A stretch of DNA of 64,000 nt from Limnephilus marmoratus. Its lineage: Eukaryota > Arthropoda > Insecta > Trichoptera > Limnephilidae. The position numbers were made by a program, and so were the translations under genes. Below, piece after piece: positions 1-11,066 of the stretch. The notes beneath the pieces are model-generated. The model saw nothing but the letters and a program-made list of their open reading frames with translations, was not told the origin of the DNA and made no database searches. The DNA lies in the NCBI GenBank assembly GCA_917880885.1, contig OU862928.1, positions 10,621,721 to 10,685,720 of the forward strand. Reading direction: 5' to 3'. How positions within the stretch are numbered: position 1 is the first letter of the stretch; each line of letters begins with the position of its first letter.

Positions 1-1
1 T

Positions 2-2590
2 GGAATCTCTGATCGAATAGCCATTCTTAACATTGACATACCGGGATACCAAAAAGTATGGTCAGTTATACAAATTTATTCTCCAACAGAACAAGCAACA
101 AAAACAGAAATCAAACTTTTCGATAAAAAATTAACAAAGATATTAACAAGGTATCAAAACAACCACATTATTCTAATGGGTGACTTCAATGCTCAAGTCG
201 GGACGAAGCAATGCAAGGAAGAATATGTCTTGGGAAAGTTTGGCCAAGGTAGAAGAAGTCCACATGGTGAATTTTTGGTTGAATTATTATTACAACACAA
301 CCTAACGCTCTTGAACAGTTTATACATGAAAAACCAAAAGAATAAGTGGACATGGATCTCCCCCGATGGCAAAACCAAAAACGAAATTGACTACATAACA
401 ACAAACTATCCAAAAGCCTTCACGGATACATCGGTCCTAACTAAATTCAATTTCAATACAAATCATCGTATGGTAAGAAGCAATATAAGAATAGAACCAC
501 CAAACAAATCTAGAAAACATTTCGCTCCACACACTACAAAACACCACATCGATGAAACCTTAAAGAAAATAACACAATCCCTAATTGAATCAGCTGAAGA
601 ATTAACTTTGAGTAACACTGATGCTTGTGCGAAATATGGAAAGCTAGAAAATCTACTAACTAAAGAAAAAGCTGAGAATAGCAGAAGAAATAAGTACGAA
701 CTAAGTGACACAACGCTGCAACTTATAAAAGAAAGAAAACACCTATTTTCAAAACATCCTAAAATAGATAACATTAAAACTATAACAAAATTAAGTAAAG
801 AAATCAGAGAGAACATCAGGAAAGATAGGAAGACCAAGAGGCTGCAAACATTAGAAAAGCATATAGTGAAAACAGGGGGAGTGAAAAAAGCGCTTAAAGA
901 ATTGAGAGAATCAAATAAAGAATGGTTACCAAAATTAAACAAAAGGGGGAATACTTCTTCAAATAGAAAACACATAAACGAAATATCCACAAAATTTTAC
1001 CAGGACCTCTACTCAAGCCCAGACGACAAACAAAAACATGATCCGAAGAAAGACGTCAATAAAGAGCAGGAAAACGTTGTAACTGAAGCAAATATACTTT
1101 CCAGAGAAGTAGAAAAAGCCATATACAGTCAGAAGATGGAAAAAGCCCCAGGTCCAGACAAAGTGACAAACGAACTTCTTAAAGGCACCATGGAAGAACT
1201 ACTACTAATACTAACTTCAATATTTAATGATATACTTACAACTGGTCTAATACCTACACAGTGGAAAACATCAAACATTATTCTTATATTCAAGAAAGGA
1301 CAAAAGGAAGATATAGGGAACTACAGACCTATAAGTTTGATGTCAAATATATACATAGTATTTTCCAAAGTTATTCTGGAAAGAATAAGTAAAAAGTTAC
1401 ACGAAAACCAACCACGGGAGCAAGCCGGCTTTAGACAAAAATACTCTACCCTGGACCACATACACACGGTGAAACAAATAGTAGAAAAATATAATGAGTA
1501 TAATAAGAAACTATACATGGCATTCATCGATTACTCCAAAGCTTTCGACAACATAAGACACATAGCTATATGGGATAGCCTTGAACAGCAGGGGATACCT
1601 TTAAACTACATCAATATTATAAAAAACATATACTTGAATTGCGAAGCGAGGATCCAACTAGAAACCTTGAGAAAAAAGTTCAAGATCGAGAGAGGAGTAA
1701 GACAGGGAGACCCTCTATCACCAAAATTGTTCTCGGCTGTTCTGGAAAGTATCTTCCGCAAACTAGATTGGGAAAAATATGGTATCAACGTACAAGGGGT
1801 AAAACTGAACCACCTAAGATTTGCAGACAATATAGTCCTATTCGAGGAAAACCCAATGCACCTAATTAGAATGATAGAATCACTAAACGAGGAATATGTG
1901 AAAGTCGGCCTATGCATGAACAAAGACAAAACAAAATTGCTTACAAACTCTGAACCAGTAACTATAAAAATTGACAACCAACCACTCGAATATGTGTCAG
2001 ATTACATCTATTTAGGACAGATAAAATCTCACAAAGATCAAACCACTAAAGACATTGAGAGAAGAGTAGCAAATGGATGGAAGAAATACTGGCCTTTGAA
2101 AGAAGTCTTGAAATCCAAGCAGCTAAGTATGCAAATAAAAAGGAAAGTCTTCATCACGTGTATACTTCCAGTCATCACCTATGGATGTGAAACTTGGGCA
2201 CTCACCAAATGCCACAGAGAAAAGTTGGAACGCTGCCAGAGAGCCATGGAGAGAAGTTTGACAGGAACAAGGAAACAGGACAGAGTGAGATGTAGCACAA
2301 TAAGGGAGAAAACTAAAGTTGCCGATGTAGTTATCCGAATAGACCAACAAAAGTGGAGATGGACAGGACACATGATACGCGATCCACAAGAGAAATGGTG
2401 CAAAAATGTCACTGACTGGTATCCCAGAGATGGCAAGAGAAGTAGAGGACGTCAACACATAAGATGGGAAGATGACCTAAAACTCACTGCTGGACATCAA
2501 TGGAGAAGAGTAGCGCGTGACAGGTCCCAATGGAAAATGTTAGAGGAGGCCTACGCCAAGAGGCAAACTGAGCTTCGGGATATACTATAA
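2..2590 (+). pseudogene. RTE-like non-LTR retrotransposon ORF2, 5' end outside window
   Basis: The frame is open from base 2, so the annotated ATG at 176 is internal and the protein continues upstream of the window. The start shows the end of an APE-type endonuclease (IYSPTEQ near base 78, then MGDFNAQVG). The reverse transcriptase follows, with APGPDK, NYRPISLMS, AFIDYSKAFDN and GVRQGDPLSP. The catalytic box reads FADN at about base 1821 instead of the usual [YF]ADD, so one metal-binding aspartate is replaced and the enzyme is probably dead. The C-terminal tail has the W-R-W-x-GH and RSRGRQ...W motifs shared by insect RTE-type endonuclease-reverse transcriptases. More than 860 codons are uninterrupted, which suggests recent insertion despite the substitution. 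The clade is inferred from motif style and not from a tree. Confidence 0.88.
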
Positions 2591-2656
2591 CAAATAAGAT
2601 CATGTCTGATATATACCTAACAGAAGTCCAGAATAAAAAGGTTTATTATTATTATT
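2591..2656 (+). repeat. 3' UTR and TTA-repeat tail of the RTE-like element
   Basis: Directly after the stop codon there is a short UTR that ends in AATAAAAAGG and then a run of TTA triplets at about 2641-2656. A trinucleotide tail in place of poly-A is typical of RTE-clade elements and marks the 3' end of the copy. Confidence 0.7.
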
Positions 2657-2659
2657 ATA

Positions 2660-4670
2660 AGCGAGCAGGCGAAGAGAGCGCGCGGCCGGCTTTCGTTCAT
2701 GGCAACGAGTAGACGCTATCGTTGTCACAGCCCCGATAAATAGGGTAAAAAAACCCGAATTAAGTCAGTTCTCCAGCAACACTTGCCTCGACAGCAACAC
2801 TGTTATGAAAATAATTTATTGTTCAAAATTACCCCAGGGTTATTAATATTTGTCTATAGTAATAAATTCAATTATTTTACTGGCCACTTATAATTTCACT
2901 TTTTCTCTGAGTAGTTGTATTTTCGAACAATAGGGGGATAATGATCGTTTTCCTTCACTTTTTGGATTGGCACCTTTTGGGCAGGGTGTGAATCCGACAG
3001 TCAACAATGTGGATTTAAGTTTAATATGGAATTTGTTTAATCGGCGGGTTTATCAGTTTAATTTAATATGTGAACGATAAGTTTCTATAATTCTCAGCCG
3101 GTACAATGTGATCGCGACTGTAGAACATTAATTTTACGGGTATTGTTGTGTAAAATCCCGATGTGCTAAAATGGCGGTTTGACCGAGCAAGTTTATTATA
3201 ATCATCGATTATATTTACCATCCGTCATTCGACGAGATGAATCACTATTAATTATACGGGACACAACCCGTCCGCTGATTTCATGCCGTATATTTCTGCA
3301 ACCTGGTGGAACTTGTACTGAACCAACCACATGATGGAGGACACCATGGGCATGGTGATCCCAAACGTATTAATCACCTAAGATGGAGGGAGAAACTCGC
3401 AAACCTGGAGCTGATGCAACCTGAGGGAGATAGGGGCCCCTCACGGTGCAATATTAGGCATCTGGAATCGTCGCATCAAACGTAATAGGTTTTAGCTAGC
3501 TCTTCATAGGAATGGTCCACAGGTACGCATATTACTTTCAATATATAATAATCTTGTTATACATCCACTCTTTTATTTCTTATTCCCAAGCTTCACAACA
3601 ATGAATAAAATAACAGTGCCCACGCTCTGATGGGAGATTTTTCATGCCTACCGACACAGTCAGCATATCTCGTACCTAAGAGATTTGGCGTCCAAAAATC
3701 CCATGGGATTATAGCTGATAACTGTGTACCTTTAATATATATAACCCTTTATTTATAACATTTAATACACCCACTCAATAAGAGGTGTATATGACATGAT
3801 AATATCACATAGTAGGTACAAAACCAACACAACACTTTCCAGTGTAAATACCCTGATATTAAATACCCTAACGATATAACCCTTATTAAAACCCCACTTC
3901 AATCTTTAACCATAACAACACTTCTCAGCTTGCCCGTCTATCCCGTGTATCCATCGCTTCACCCTGGACCACGGATACCATGCATTCTCTGTAACAGACC
4001 CGGCTATGTCATAAGGAAAGAGCCACTGGATCTGCTAAGAAAAGCTCTAAAGCGGGCAACCGAGACGACGTTCTCCTGACATTTGGCGCCTGTGTGGATT
4101 GAGACCTCCAGCCTTTTACTGTTCTTGTGTGTCTCACCCTGACTGCCACATTTGACAGTTAACCGAAACTTATCGGATACCATAGAAGCTGGGCTAAAAC
4201 TTATCAATCGTCGGTCGAAAATCTCTTACAAATTGTTGACCGTGATCGCAAATATTGATAATTGACCATAGATTATGGATTTAGTCAATTTTGTATTGAT
4301 TAAGGGTTTCATTGATCGTCCATAGTAGACTTCTTGAAGGGAACCATTTCCCTTTCAGGCAGGTAGCCTTGTTTACAATCTGCGTGCGCCCGATGTAGCA
4401 CGTGAAGACGATGATGGTGGAGGCGGTGTTTTCTATCAATTTGGCTACTTGTCCAGTCTAATGTTTTCCTCCACTTGCATCTGAGAATCGCCATCGCCGA
4501 GAAAATAAGAAAACACTAGAGGATGGTGGTCATGAGTTTCATTAGGAAGCATTTTGTGAGACTCTCCCGTTAATATGTGATGTGAAAAATAACTAATTAT
4601 CCATTACTTTCCGGACATTTTGCCCAGTGGGCCAAACTTACCCAAAACATACATATAATAATACTTGGCT
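2660..4670. other. No gene seen; intergenic or very old repeat
   Basis: This 2-kb stretch has only short spurious frames. I see no splice-consistent exons, terminal repeats or RNA gene. The base composition is mixed, with a GC-rich start near 2665-2720. Confidence 0.6.
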
Positions 4671-4675
4671 AATTT

Positions 4676-4735
4676 ATATAGCGCCGTTTTTGTGAGAAAT
4701 CACCTCAAGGGCGCTGCACAAAGTCAAAGTATAGG
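4676..4735. repeat. Hairpin repeat with inverted GCGCC arms
   Basis: TTTATATAGCGCC is followed about 20 bases later by AAGGGCGCTGCACAA, so the AGCGCC and GGGCGCT arms can pair, with an inner TGAG/CTCA pairing. This compact arrangement resembles short repeats I recall from other invertebrate genomes, but I cannot assign it to a named family. Confidence 0.4.
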
Positions 4736-4739
4736 TACC

Positions 4740-6433
4740 GATATTTCAATTTCCAAATTAAGGCTGCTTAAATTATGTAAATTTTTGAATTTAAACTCTT
4801 AAATACATTAAAATATACAGTTAACATTACGAATTTTCCAATAATCACAGTTACAAATCGAGTTCGTCAGACGACGATTTTTTACTCTTGGAGAATCCTT
4901 TCTTGAAATTAAGGAATAACACACAACTGGTATTCGGTACTTAATAGGTCCCTAATTTTGATATCAGATTCCCTTCAAAACAAACCTTCCCTTATTGCCG
5001 TGTCCCAAAAATGAAAATGTTTCAAGGATAAAAAAATTCTATATTGAAGTTTGTACTACATTCCTGATTTCAGGATTTCCCCGTGTGACCCATGATAAAA
5101 ATCGTATTCTACTCAAAAGTACACACTTTTTTCAATTATTAATGACATGTTCGATGTGGTTTTTTTGAAACAGTCATGGAGGTGACCATAGAGGACACCA
5201 AATCATGAAAAGATCCAAAATCTATAAAAACATGGCAATGTTGAGTTTCACTGACCGGCGTCACCGGCGAGCAGGAATTAAGAACTCATTCCGGTAAAAC
5301 TTATCGGCGCCGCCTTCACAAATCTGAACCTGCCTTCTCTATGTTCGGTCTGATACGTTGACATACAAACATTCTTGTTGGCACGCCTGCGCCAGTCGGC
5401 CGCCCATGCGTCGACTAATCAGAAAACCGAAAACCGCTTTAACTTTGTTCGTACACAAAGTGACCAAAAAGATACTGAGGTCAGCGTCTATACTGCCATC
5501 TATCATTTTCGAGTGAAACCACAATACTTGCTAAAGCGGTTGCGATGTGGCGAGAATTTCAAAGCTACTTCCGATTTGGGTTAAAGTAACCCGCCTCATT
5601 ATTTCTTTGGTTGATAGAAGATTATTGCTTTAATTATACGTAAACACGGAACAACTCAATAAAACCATAAGATTTTTTGTGCATGCCGGTAACAAACCCG
5701 TGAGTTCCATTGACGGCTTAATCGTTCGGCCGTGGAAGATGTCATGGCATCATTGGTGAACAATCTTTTCTGATTTTCGACTGTCATATCCCCTTGCACA
5801 GCCTACGGGCTATATTATCAAACTACAAGGTTTAATAATATGTTCGAGTATCATGTATGTACAATGTTATTTACCATCGAGGTGTCCAGCGCACATCTTA
5901 TCCGTGGTGAGGTACTTGCTAGAATTATACTTGGAAAACTCTATACGGCACTCCCCTAAGCCAATGACTGGTAGATCCAGGGTCTTCAGTTCATCTGATG
6001 GCTTTTCGTCCTCCGTCAGCCCCCAGCCAGCTACCTGCCAGGAATATAATTATGTTAATATCACTTTCCCGGTTTGACGTACATAAATGAAAATAAAATA
6101 AACGCCCGGGTTGCCGGCACTGAAACTGAATGCTTCTTCAGAAGCAATCAACTTTTTTTATTAAAGCTTAATACTTAGAATATTTCGATGGCTTTTCAAA
6201 AAATCTTGGTATTTTTATACAATTACAAATAAATGTTATCTCGGTGAACAATCAAAGAAGAAGGAATAAGATTAGAAAAACCGAGGAAGATTCAAATTGG
6301 TTGTTTGCCTCAGTGAAAGTAATCAGAGAAAATACATGATTATTACGAATGCATTCATAATTAAGAAGATTAAGATCTTCTAGCATTTTGAAGAAACCAT
6401 CAATGCGTTTGACATGACTTTTTTTCAGAATTC
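4740..6433. other. No gene seen
   Basis: Only short overlapping frames in both directions. The frames at 5375-5584 and 5853-6077 have no recognisable domain. A small palindrome (GCTTCTTCAGAAGC) lies at about 6132-6145. Confidence 0.55.
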
Positions 6434-6441
6434 CTCTAGTT

Positions 6442-7010
6442 CAGGGTTTCCCGCCGGTCAATAAACGAGCCAGCGCGCGGGCGGTCCCTGGTTATAATAA
6501 AATAAATAAAAAAATTCGGGACGATATTCAGTTTATCATTATTGTACCTTGTGGTCACTTGTCATTATGGTATTCCGTTTCGCCCCACCCCATCTTACCC
6601 CGTTCTATCCCCTCCGTTGTGGTAAATATTCGGCTAAAACCCGTCCCACCCCATCCCATTCCGCCCCCTCCGATGTGGTAAATTTTCCGCTATGCTATAG
6701 GTGCCACCGTGCTAGCCTACGCGCCACTGACTACAAGACTACAAGCAGTGGCTTAGGCTAGGATGAGTGGCACCTGGGACGTATAGAGTGGATAGGAAGT
6801 TGACAAACAAAAAATTCAACTTCATAAAAATTGGTCCGTCCTTGGTGGGGGGGAGGGGGGAGGGGGTGGCAAGAGAATTGTGGTCTTGGGGGGTGAAACT
6901 CGGTCGGGTGGCACCCGGGGTGCCGGCCCCCCCCTCGCTGCGCCAACTGCTTGTGGTCCCTATCGATAAAATAGACGTACAAGTGGTCCCAAAAAGGTTG
7001 GGAACCAGTG
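6442..7010. mobile_element. Non-autonomous hAT element (MITE) with 8-bp target duplication
   Basis: The sequence CTCTAGTT occurs at 6434-6441 and again at 7011-7018, which is the 8-bp duplication expected of hAT transposition; the central TA fits the Buster-type target pattern nnnTAnnn. The ends are CAGGGTTTCCCGCC and the complement of CAACCTTTTTGG...: the right end read inward is CACTGGTTCCCAACC, a classical hAT terminus. The 569-bp interior includes a G/C-rich block at 6840-6950 and no transposase. Frames at 6549, 6758 and 6767 are incidental. Confidence 0.8.
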
Positions 7011-7084
7011 CTCTAGTTGAAGCAAAGTTCTTGATTTACGCTAGCATTCTCCATTTTTATTTATTGATAATGCTTATTTTATTA

Positions 7085-7132
7085 CAATGGTGGTCGCAAA
7101 ATGGTGCCCTGGGGCACTCCTGATGAAATATA
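7085..7132 (-). pseudogene. Tiny reverse-transcriptase remnant
   Basis: Read on the minus strand this gives ISSGVPQGTILRPPL followed by stops. SGVPQGTILGPLLF is the conserved block before the catalytic box in many non-LTR reverse transcriptases. The match is short and surrounded by stops, so it could only be a deeply decayed fragment. Confidence 0.35.
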
Positions 7133-7196
7133 ATAATAACGATTTTATGGCGGAACCTTGAACTTGACTACCGATAACTGATAACTATAATTAAGA

Positions 7197-7587
7197 GTAA
7201 AATAATTTCCTTTAAGGCCTATATCATCTTGAGAATATTGGGTGGAGGATCTTTTAAAGTAAAGGATGGAGAGGAAGTTCTGAGAAGGAAAAGGATATGG
7301 GTAAGTGGGTGGTTAGGAATCTGGGGATCAGTAGGTTCTAGAGTGACGGAAGTATGAATTCATTCCTCTCACTGCGGTGCGAGGTTATGGATCTAGAGAG
7401 TTCTGCTGGAGAGGCTAAATGATCTCCCTTAACTAAACTCTCTCGATCAGGCCCACCATGTAGTCAGTTAACAGACGCATTCACCGCCTAGACCTGAACT
7501 AACCTTACCCGATGAACCCAGACACCCCTGTTAAATCATCAATAGCGAACCACTTGGGGTGACCTGTGGCAAAAGTTATCCAGTAAA
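7197..7587 (-). repeat. Dispersed repeat, copy A
   Basis: The complement of this block matches 21698-21985. Shared landmarks include TCACCCCAAGTGGTTCGCTA, CAGGGGTG..GGGTTCAT, CCTCCAC and GAAATTATTTT, in the same order. The two copies are in opposite orientation and moderately diverged. Family unknown; the other copy ends in poly-A, so a retroposed origin is possible. Confidence 0.65.
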
Positions 7588-7589
7588 TG

Positions 7590-8084
7590 TATCCAATAAA
7601 TCGGATGTGGAAGATCAAGTGTAATTTTATTCCTAAGATGAATACTACACCACTTAAATATTTATTACAAAAGTTGATTTCCTTTACTCTTGGGAATACA
7701 ATATATAACAAACGCATCTATTGTTTACTTAAAATAAATACCTTGCCGATTTTTCCAGGTACTGTTTGAAGAGCGTCAAACCAATCATCGATCGATAATG
7801 TCGTAGCAAACAGTCCGGACAGAGTTTGCCAGCTTAAAGGGGGTCGCCAATTGCAGCAGGGCTAAGTCATGTTGGTGGTTTAGCTCATCCCCACGATAGT
7901 TCTGGGGCAGATAAATTCTGGTCACCTACACATTATAAACAATATCCATGAAATTTCATATTTGACAATTTTTCAAAGTATTTTTTCTGCTAGTTTTCGG
8001 AAAGCAGTTCTTGAGCTGCTATAGGTACTCGCTTTTTAGCCTTAGTTATGACACAGAGTATCTCAATAAAATTGAATTCTGTTA
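7590..8084. other. No gene seen
   Basis: The frame at 7587-7769 lacks any recognisable motif. No repeat partner in the window was noticed for the GC-richer block at 7800-7920. Confidence 0.5.
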
Positions 8085-8091
8085 CTCTCTG

Positions 8092-8492
8092 ACGACCTCC
8101 GTAGTCCAGTGGGTAAGACTCTTGACTCACAATCTGGAGGTCGCGGGTCCGAACCCGGCATGCGCAAATAAATTTTATTTGATTAATTTGTGTTATTTCA
8201 CAATTAATTCATTTAAAATAATATATAGTATATTTACGGCATGTTCCAGAGTGGAAGATACTATTAGTATCGCCCTGGTGTAAGACCACCATTCAGAATT
8301 GAAACGTTGCTTGAAAATGGCTTTAGCCGTGTTTGGTGACCAGATCTGAATAGCCAGGTACTTCCCAACCTTCCTCTCCCCCACCTCCTTCCCCTCCCCA
8401 CTACCTTCAGCCTCACAACATACCCCAATTGGGGATGCCATAGTCTCATTAGCTCCAGACGGGAGCAGTTAAGATTCTTGTGCGGCATTCAC

Positions 8493-8567
<75 letters not shown>
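8092..8567 (+). mobile_element. tRNA-derived SINE, copy 1, with 72-A tail
   Basis: The head carries an A box (TAGTCCAGTGGGTAAGAC, about 8102-8119) and a B box (GGGTCCGAACCCGG) as in a tRNA; the loop CTCACAA would give a CAC anticodon, suggesting a valine tRNA ancestor, but the acceptor stem does not pair. A body of about 330 bp without tRNA similarity follows, then an uninterrupted A run at 8496-8567. The weak repeat CTCTCTG at 8085-8091 and 8569-8575 may be the target duplication. A nearly identical copy lies at 18765-19205, which confirms a mobile family. The poly-A length suggests recent insertion. Confidence 0.85.
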
Positions 8568-8570
<3 letters not shown>

Positions 8571-8579
8571 CTCTGTTTT

Positions 8580-8905
8580 TAATGTGACGCGACAGGGGCC
8601 GGCGTTACATTAATAACATAGAGTAATACTTCGTTTTACAACTAGACGAAAAAAACTCACTTTGGGATTCTTGAAAAATTACGTCATGGGGGTATAACAG
8701 GTAGTTAGTATGAAAAAATACATTTTTAATTAGAATAAATTAATGCACGGGTTGACTCATACCAGAGCCCCGAAGTTAGGTAATTAGCTAATGAATTATC
8801 AGTTTTTTTCGTTCGTATCTTGTCGCGCGAACTGTATGGTTGCTTTTGTGTTTTGTGTCGGTTCTAATTAAAATGATGACTACTTTGGAAGGTATGTAGA
8901 TTTGG
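8580..8905. other. No gene seen
   Basis: Mixed-composition sequence between the SINE and the Penelope-like element. No frame, RNA gene or terminal repeat was recognised. Confidence 0.5.
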
Positions 8906-9107
8906 ATTTGGGATTTTTAGTTAAAAATTGTACTTTGTGATATGATTCATCTTGACATATTTTAGTTTCACATTTTCTTGGAACTTATTGTTTGGGTCTT
9001 TCGCAAGTATTGCGAAATTGTCGCTGTCAATGAAGTCTGTTAATTGTCGCTGTTAATGAAAATTTTAAGTACCTAAATTTAAACCTAACCCAAATCCTGA
9101 GTTGAAA

Positions 9108-10123
9108 ATAATGAAGAATATTCGTGCCAAACTAGCTAATGAAGATTTGATCCTCACGAAAGCGGACAAGGGGAATACAGTCATTATAATTCCTCAAACT
9201 TAATATCATACTAAAGTGGCAAGTAAAACTAAAATATTTCAAGATGTATCATATCACAAAGTAAAATTTTTAACTAAAAATCCCAAAACTCCTAAATTAT
9301 ATGGGTTCCTTAAAATACATAAGAATAATTGCCCCATCAGACCAGTCAGTAGTTTCATGTTGTAATGCCCCAAATTTTAAAATATCATCCGTTATTACTA
9401 ATATCTTTCAAAAATACCAATGTTTTTTCACCTAAACATACACTTAAAAACTCTTTTTCATTGGTAGAAGAATTGAAAGATATGATTCTCCCTAGTAATT
9501 CTAAACTAATTTCTTTTGATTTTGTAAATTTATTTCCTAACATTAAATGTTCCCATAAATGAGAGTAAATGTTTAATTTCTGATTTGCTAAATAGCTCAA
9601 ATTTCTCTATAGATTTTATAAAAGATTTAACTTCATTTTTAATAATAATGTTATATATCAGCAACGTGACGGCCTGGCTATGGACAGCCCTACAAGTCTT
9701 CTGATTGCCGATGTATTCATGGATAGCCTAGAGAATAAAATTTTATCTAGTACCTCACCTCTTATTAAAATTGTTCTGTACTGGAAAAGATACGTTGATG
9801 GTGTTTTGTGTATATGGTCAGGGACTGAGCGTCAACTGAATTCCTTTCTAAATCTTACAAACTTTTTTCATAATCAGATTAAATTCACATTAGAGGTAGG
9901 CAAAAATTCAACCTTAAATTTTTTAGATCTTATCTTATCGATCGTTAATAACAAAATTAATTTGAACATATTTCGTAAACCCTCCTATACTGACATTGTC
10001 ATACACAGCACCTCCAATCACCCCATTTCACATAAACACTCCGTATTCCATTCAATGGTCCATCGTTTAGTCACAATTCCAATGTCCGATAATAATTTTG
10101 CTAATGAACTAAAAATAATTTAA
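9108..10123 (+). pseudogene. PLE1 reverse transcriptase, broken, catalytic box YVDG
   Basis: PLE reverse transcriptase is telomerase-like and primes on target DNA. Visible blocks are KADKGNTVIII (about 9165), LYGFLKIHKNNCPIRPVSSF (about 9297), LISFDFVNLFPNI (about 9507), and QRDGLAMDSPTSLLIADVF (about 9664). The catalytic box reads KRYVDGVLCIW at about 9788-9820 where YVDD is expected, so the second aspartate is glycine. Stops occur after IIIPQT near 9200, after SSFML near 9364 and after CSHK near 9560. The last 147 codons (9680-10123) are open. Confidence 0.8.
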
Positions 10124-10302
10124 AAAATAACGGTAAATAATGGCTATGAATCATATTTTATAGATTTAATCTTAAATAAAAAAATTAAAACAAATAGCCA
10201 TTAATCGCTTCTTATTCGCTAGTCCTTGTCCTCAAATCAATGATAATAATATTAATCATCAATGGCGGCGAATTTTGTTCATTAATAATTTTTCTACCTT
10301 AA

Positions 10303-10737
10303 GTGTATAAAAACCTTCCTTCTGAAGTCAGACCGGCCTTTTATACCAATAACAATCTAGGTAAATTTCTAATTAATTCTAAAGATAAGGACGAAAAATT
10401 AAATCATTCGGGAATTTATAAATTAAATTGTAATAATTGTTCGGCTTTCCATATAGGTAAGACATCACGTAATGTCAATATTAGGATAAAAGAGCATCTT
10501 CGTTGCCTCAATAATAACGGTTTTTCAGAATTCGCCAATCATTTGATCGATAAAGATCATACGTTCTGTCATAGCACCGCTGCTAAAATCTTACATAAAA
10601 ACGGGCATGGTAACAGACTATACAATTTTGAGGCGCTAGAAATAAAAAAAGCCGTAAAAACCAAAAGTCATATACTTAATAATCAATTAGACATTTCAAG
10701 TAGTCCAATATTAGGTCTGTTTCAAATAAACCCTTAA
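10303..10737 (+). pseudogene. PLE1 GIY-YIG endonuclease domain
   Basis: The 144-residue open frame contains SGIYKLNCNNC and FHIGKTSRNVNIRIKEHL, the GIY-YIG core in the form typical of Penelope-like elements (YIG is altered to HIG). Downstream are EFANHLIDKDH and LEIKKAV, which match the C-terminal part of the PLE2 protein at 51877-52521. It is separated from the reverse transcriptase by about 180 bp with stops. Confidence 0.85.
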
Positions 10738-10969
10738 AAAATTCCCAGTGCTCCTTACCACCATGCCAGTCGATGCTTTGTTTCTCCAAATTCATTATTA
10801 TAAATTATAACCCATTAGTCTACTTAATCATCTTTCTGTTTTTCCCATTACTTGAGTGCTTATGTTAATGTATTTTATGGCCGTCTATGTGTTTGTTATA
10901 TTTGTATCATGTTGTCTCCCTCTATATTTTGTCATATATACGCACACATTATGTACTTCTTGTTTAGTA

Positions 10970-11026
10970 TTAATTTGTACCCTGAAGAGGCTTAAGTTAA
11001 GCGAAACCGGTTGGTCCATAAATTAA
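10970..11026 (+). ncRNA. Type I hammerhead ribozyme motif of PLE1
   Basis: Core CTGAAGA at 10982-10988 fits CUGANGA. Stem II is GCTTA/TAAGC (10990-11002 region). GAAA is at 11003-11006. A short stem III ACC/GGT with loop GGTT leads to the predicted cleavage base C11016. Stem I is TTAATTT (10970-10976) with AAATTAA (11020-11026). All conserved core positions are present. Hammerheads are established features of PLE pseudo-LTRs; cleavage activity here is inferred. Confidence 0.8.
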
Positions 11027-11066
11027 TAAATTTCGTGGTTTTAAACAAAAAAGTATTTTATTTTAT

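Larger units (their letters stand above)
8906..11030 (+). mobile_element. Penelope-like element 1 (PLE1), decayed, hammerhead at 3' end
   Basis: Coding pieces in order from about 9108 to 10737 give an N-terminal KADKGNTV-like block, LYGFLKIHK, SFDFVNLFPNI, the reverse-transcriptase core and a GIY-YIG nuclease, which is the diagnostic PLE order. The 5' side has an inverted duplicate: 8906-8962 is the complement of 9232-9288. The 3' side ends in a type I hammerhead motif at 10970-11026. Several stops and frameshifts break the coding region, so this copy is not autonomous. Confidence 0.85.

Noticed and set aside
6758..7123. Overlapping frames in both directions over the G-rich block
   Set aside because: They lie mostly inside the hAT element and carry no transposase motif.
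8193..8488. Minus-strand frames MASPIGVCC... and MPHKNLNC...
   Set aside because: They are antisense to the SINE body, which is defined by Pol III boxes and a poly-A tail on the plus strand.
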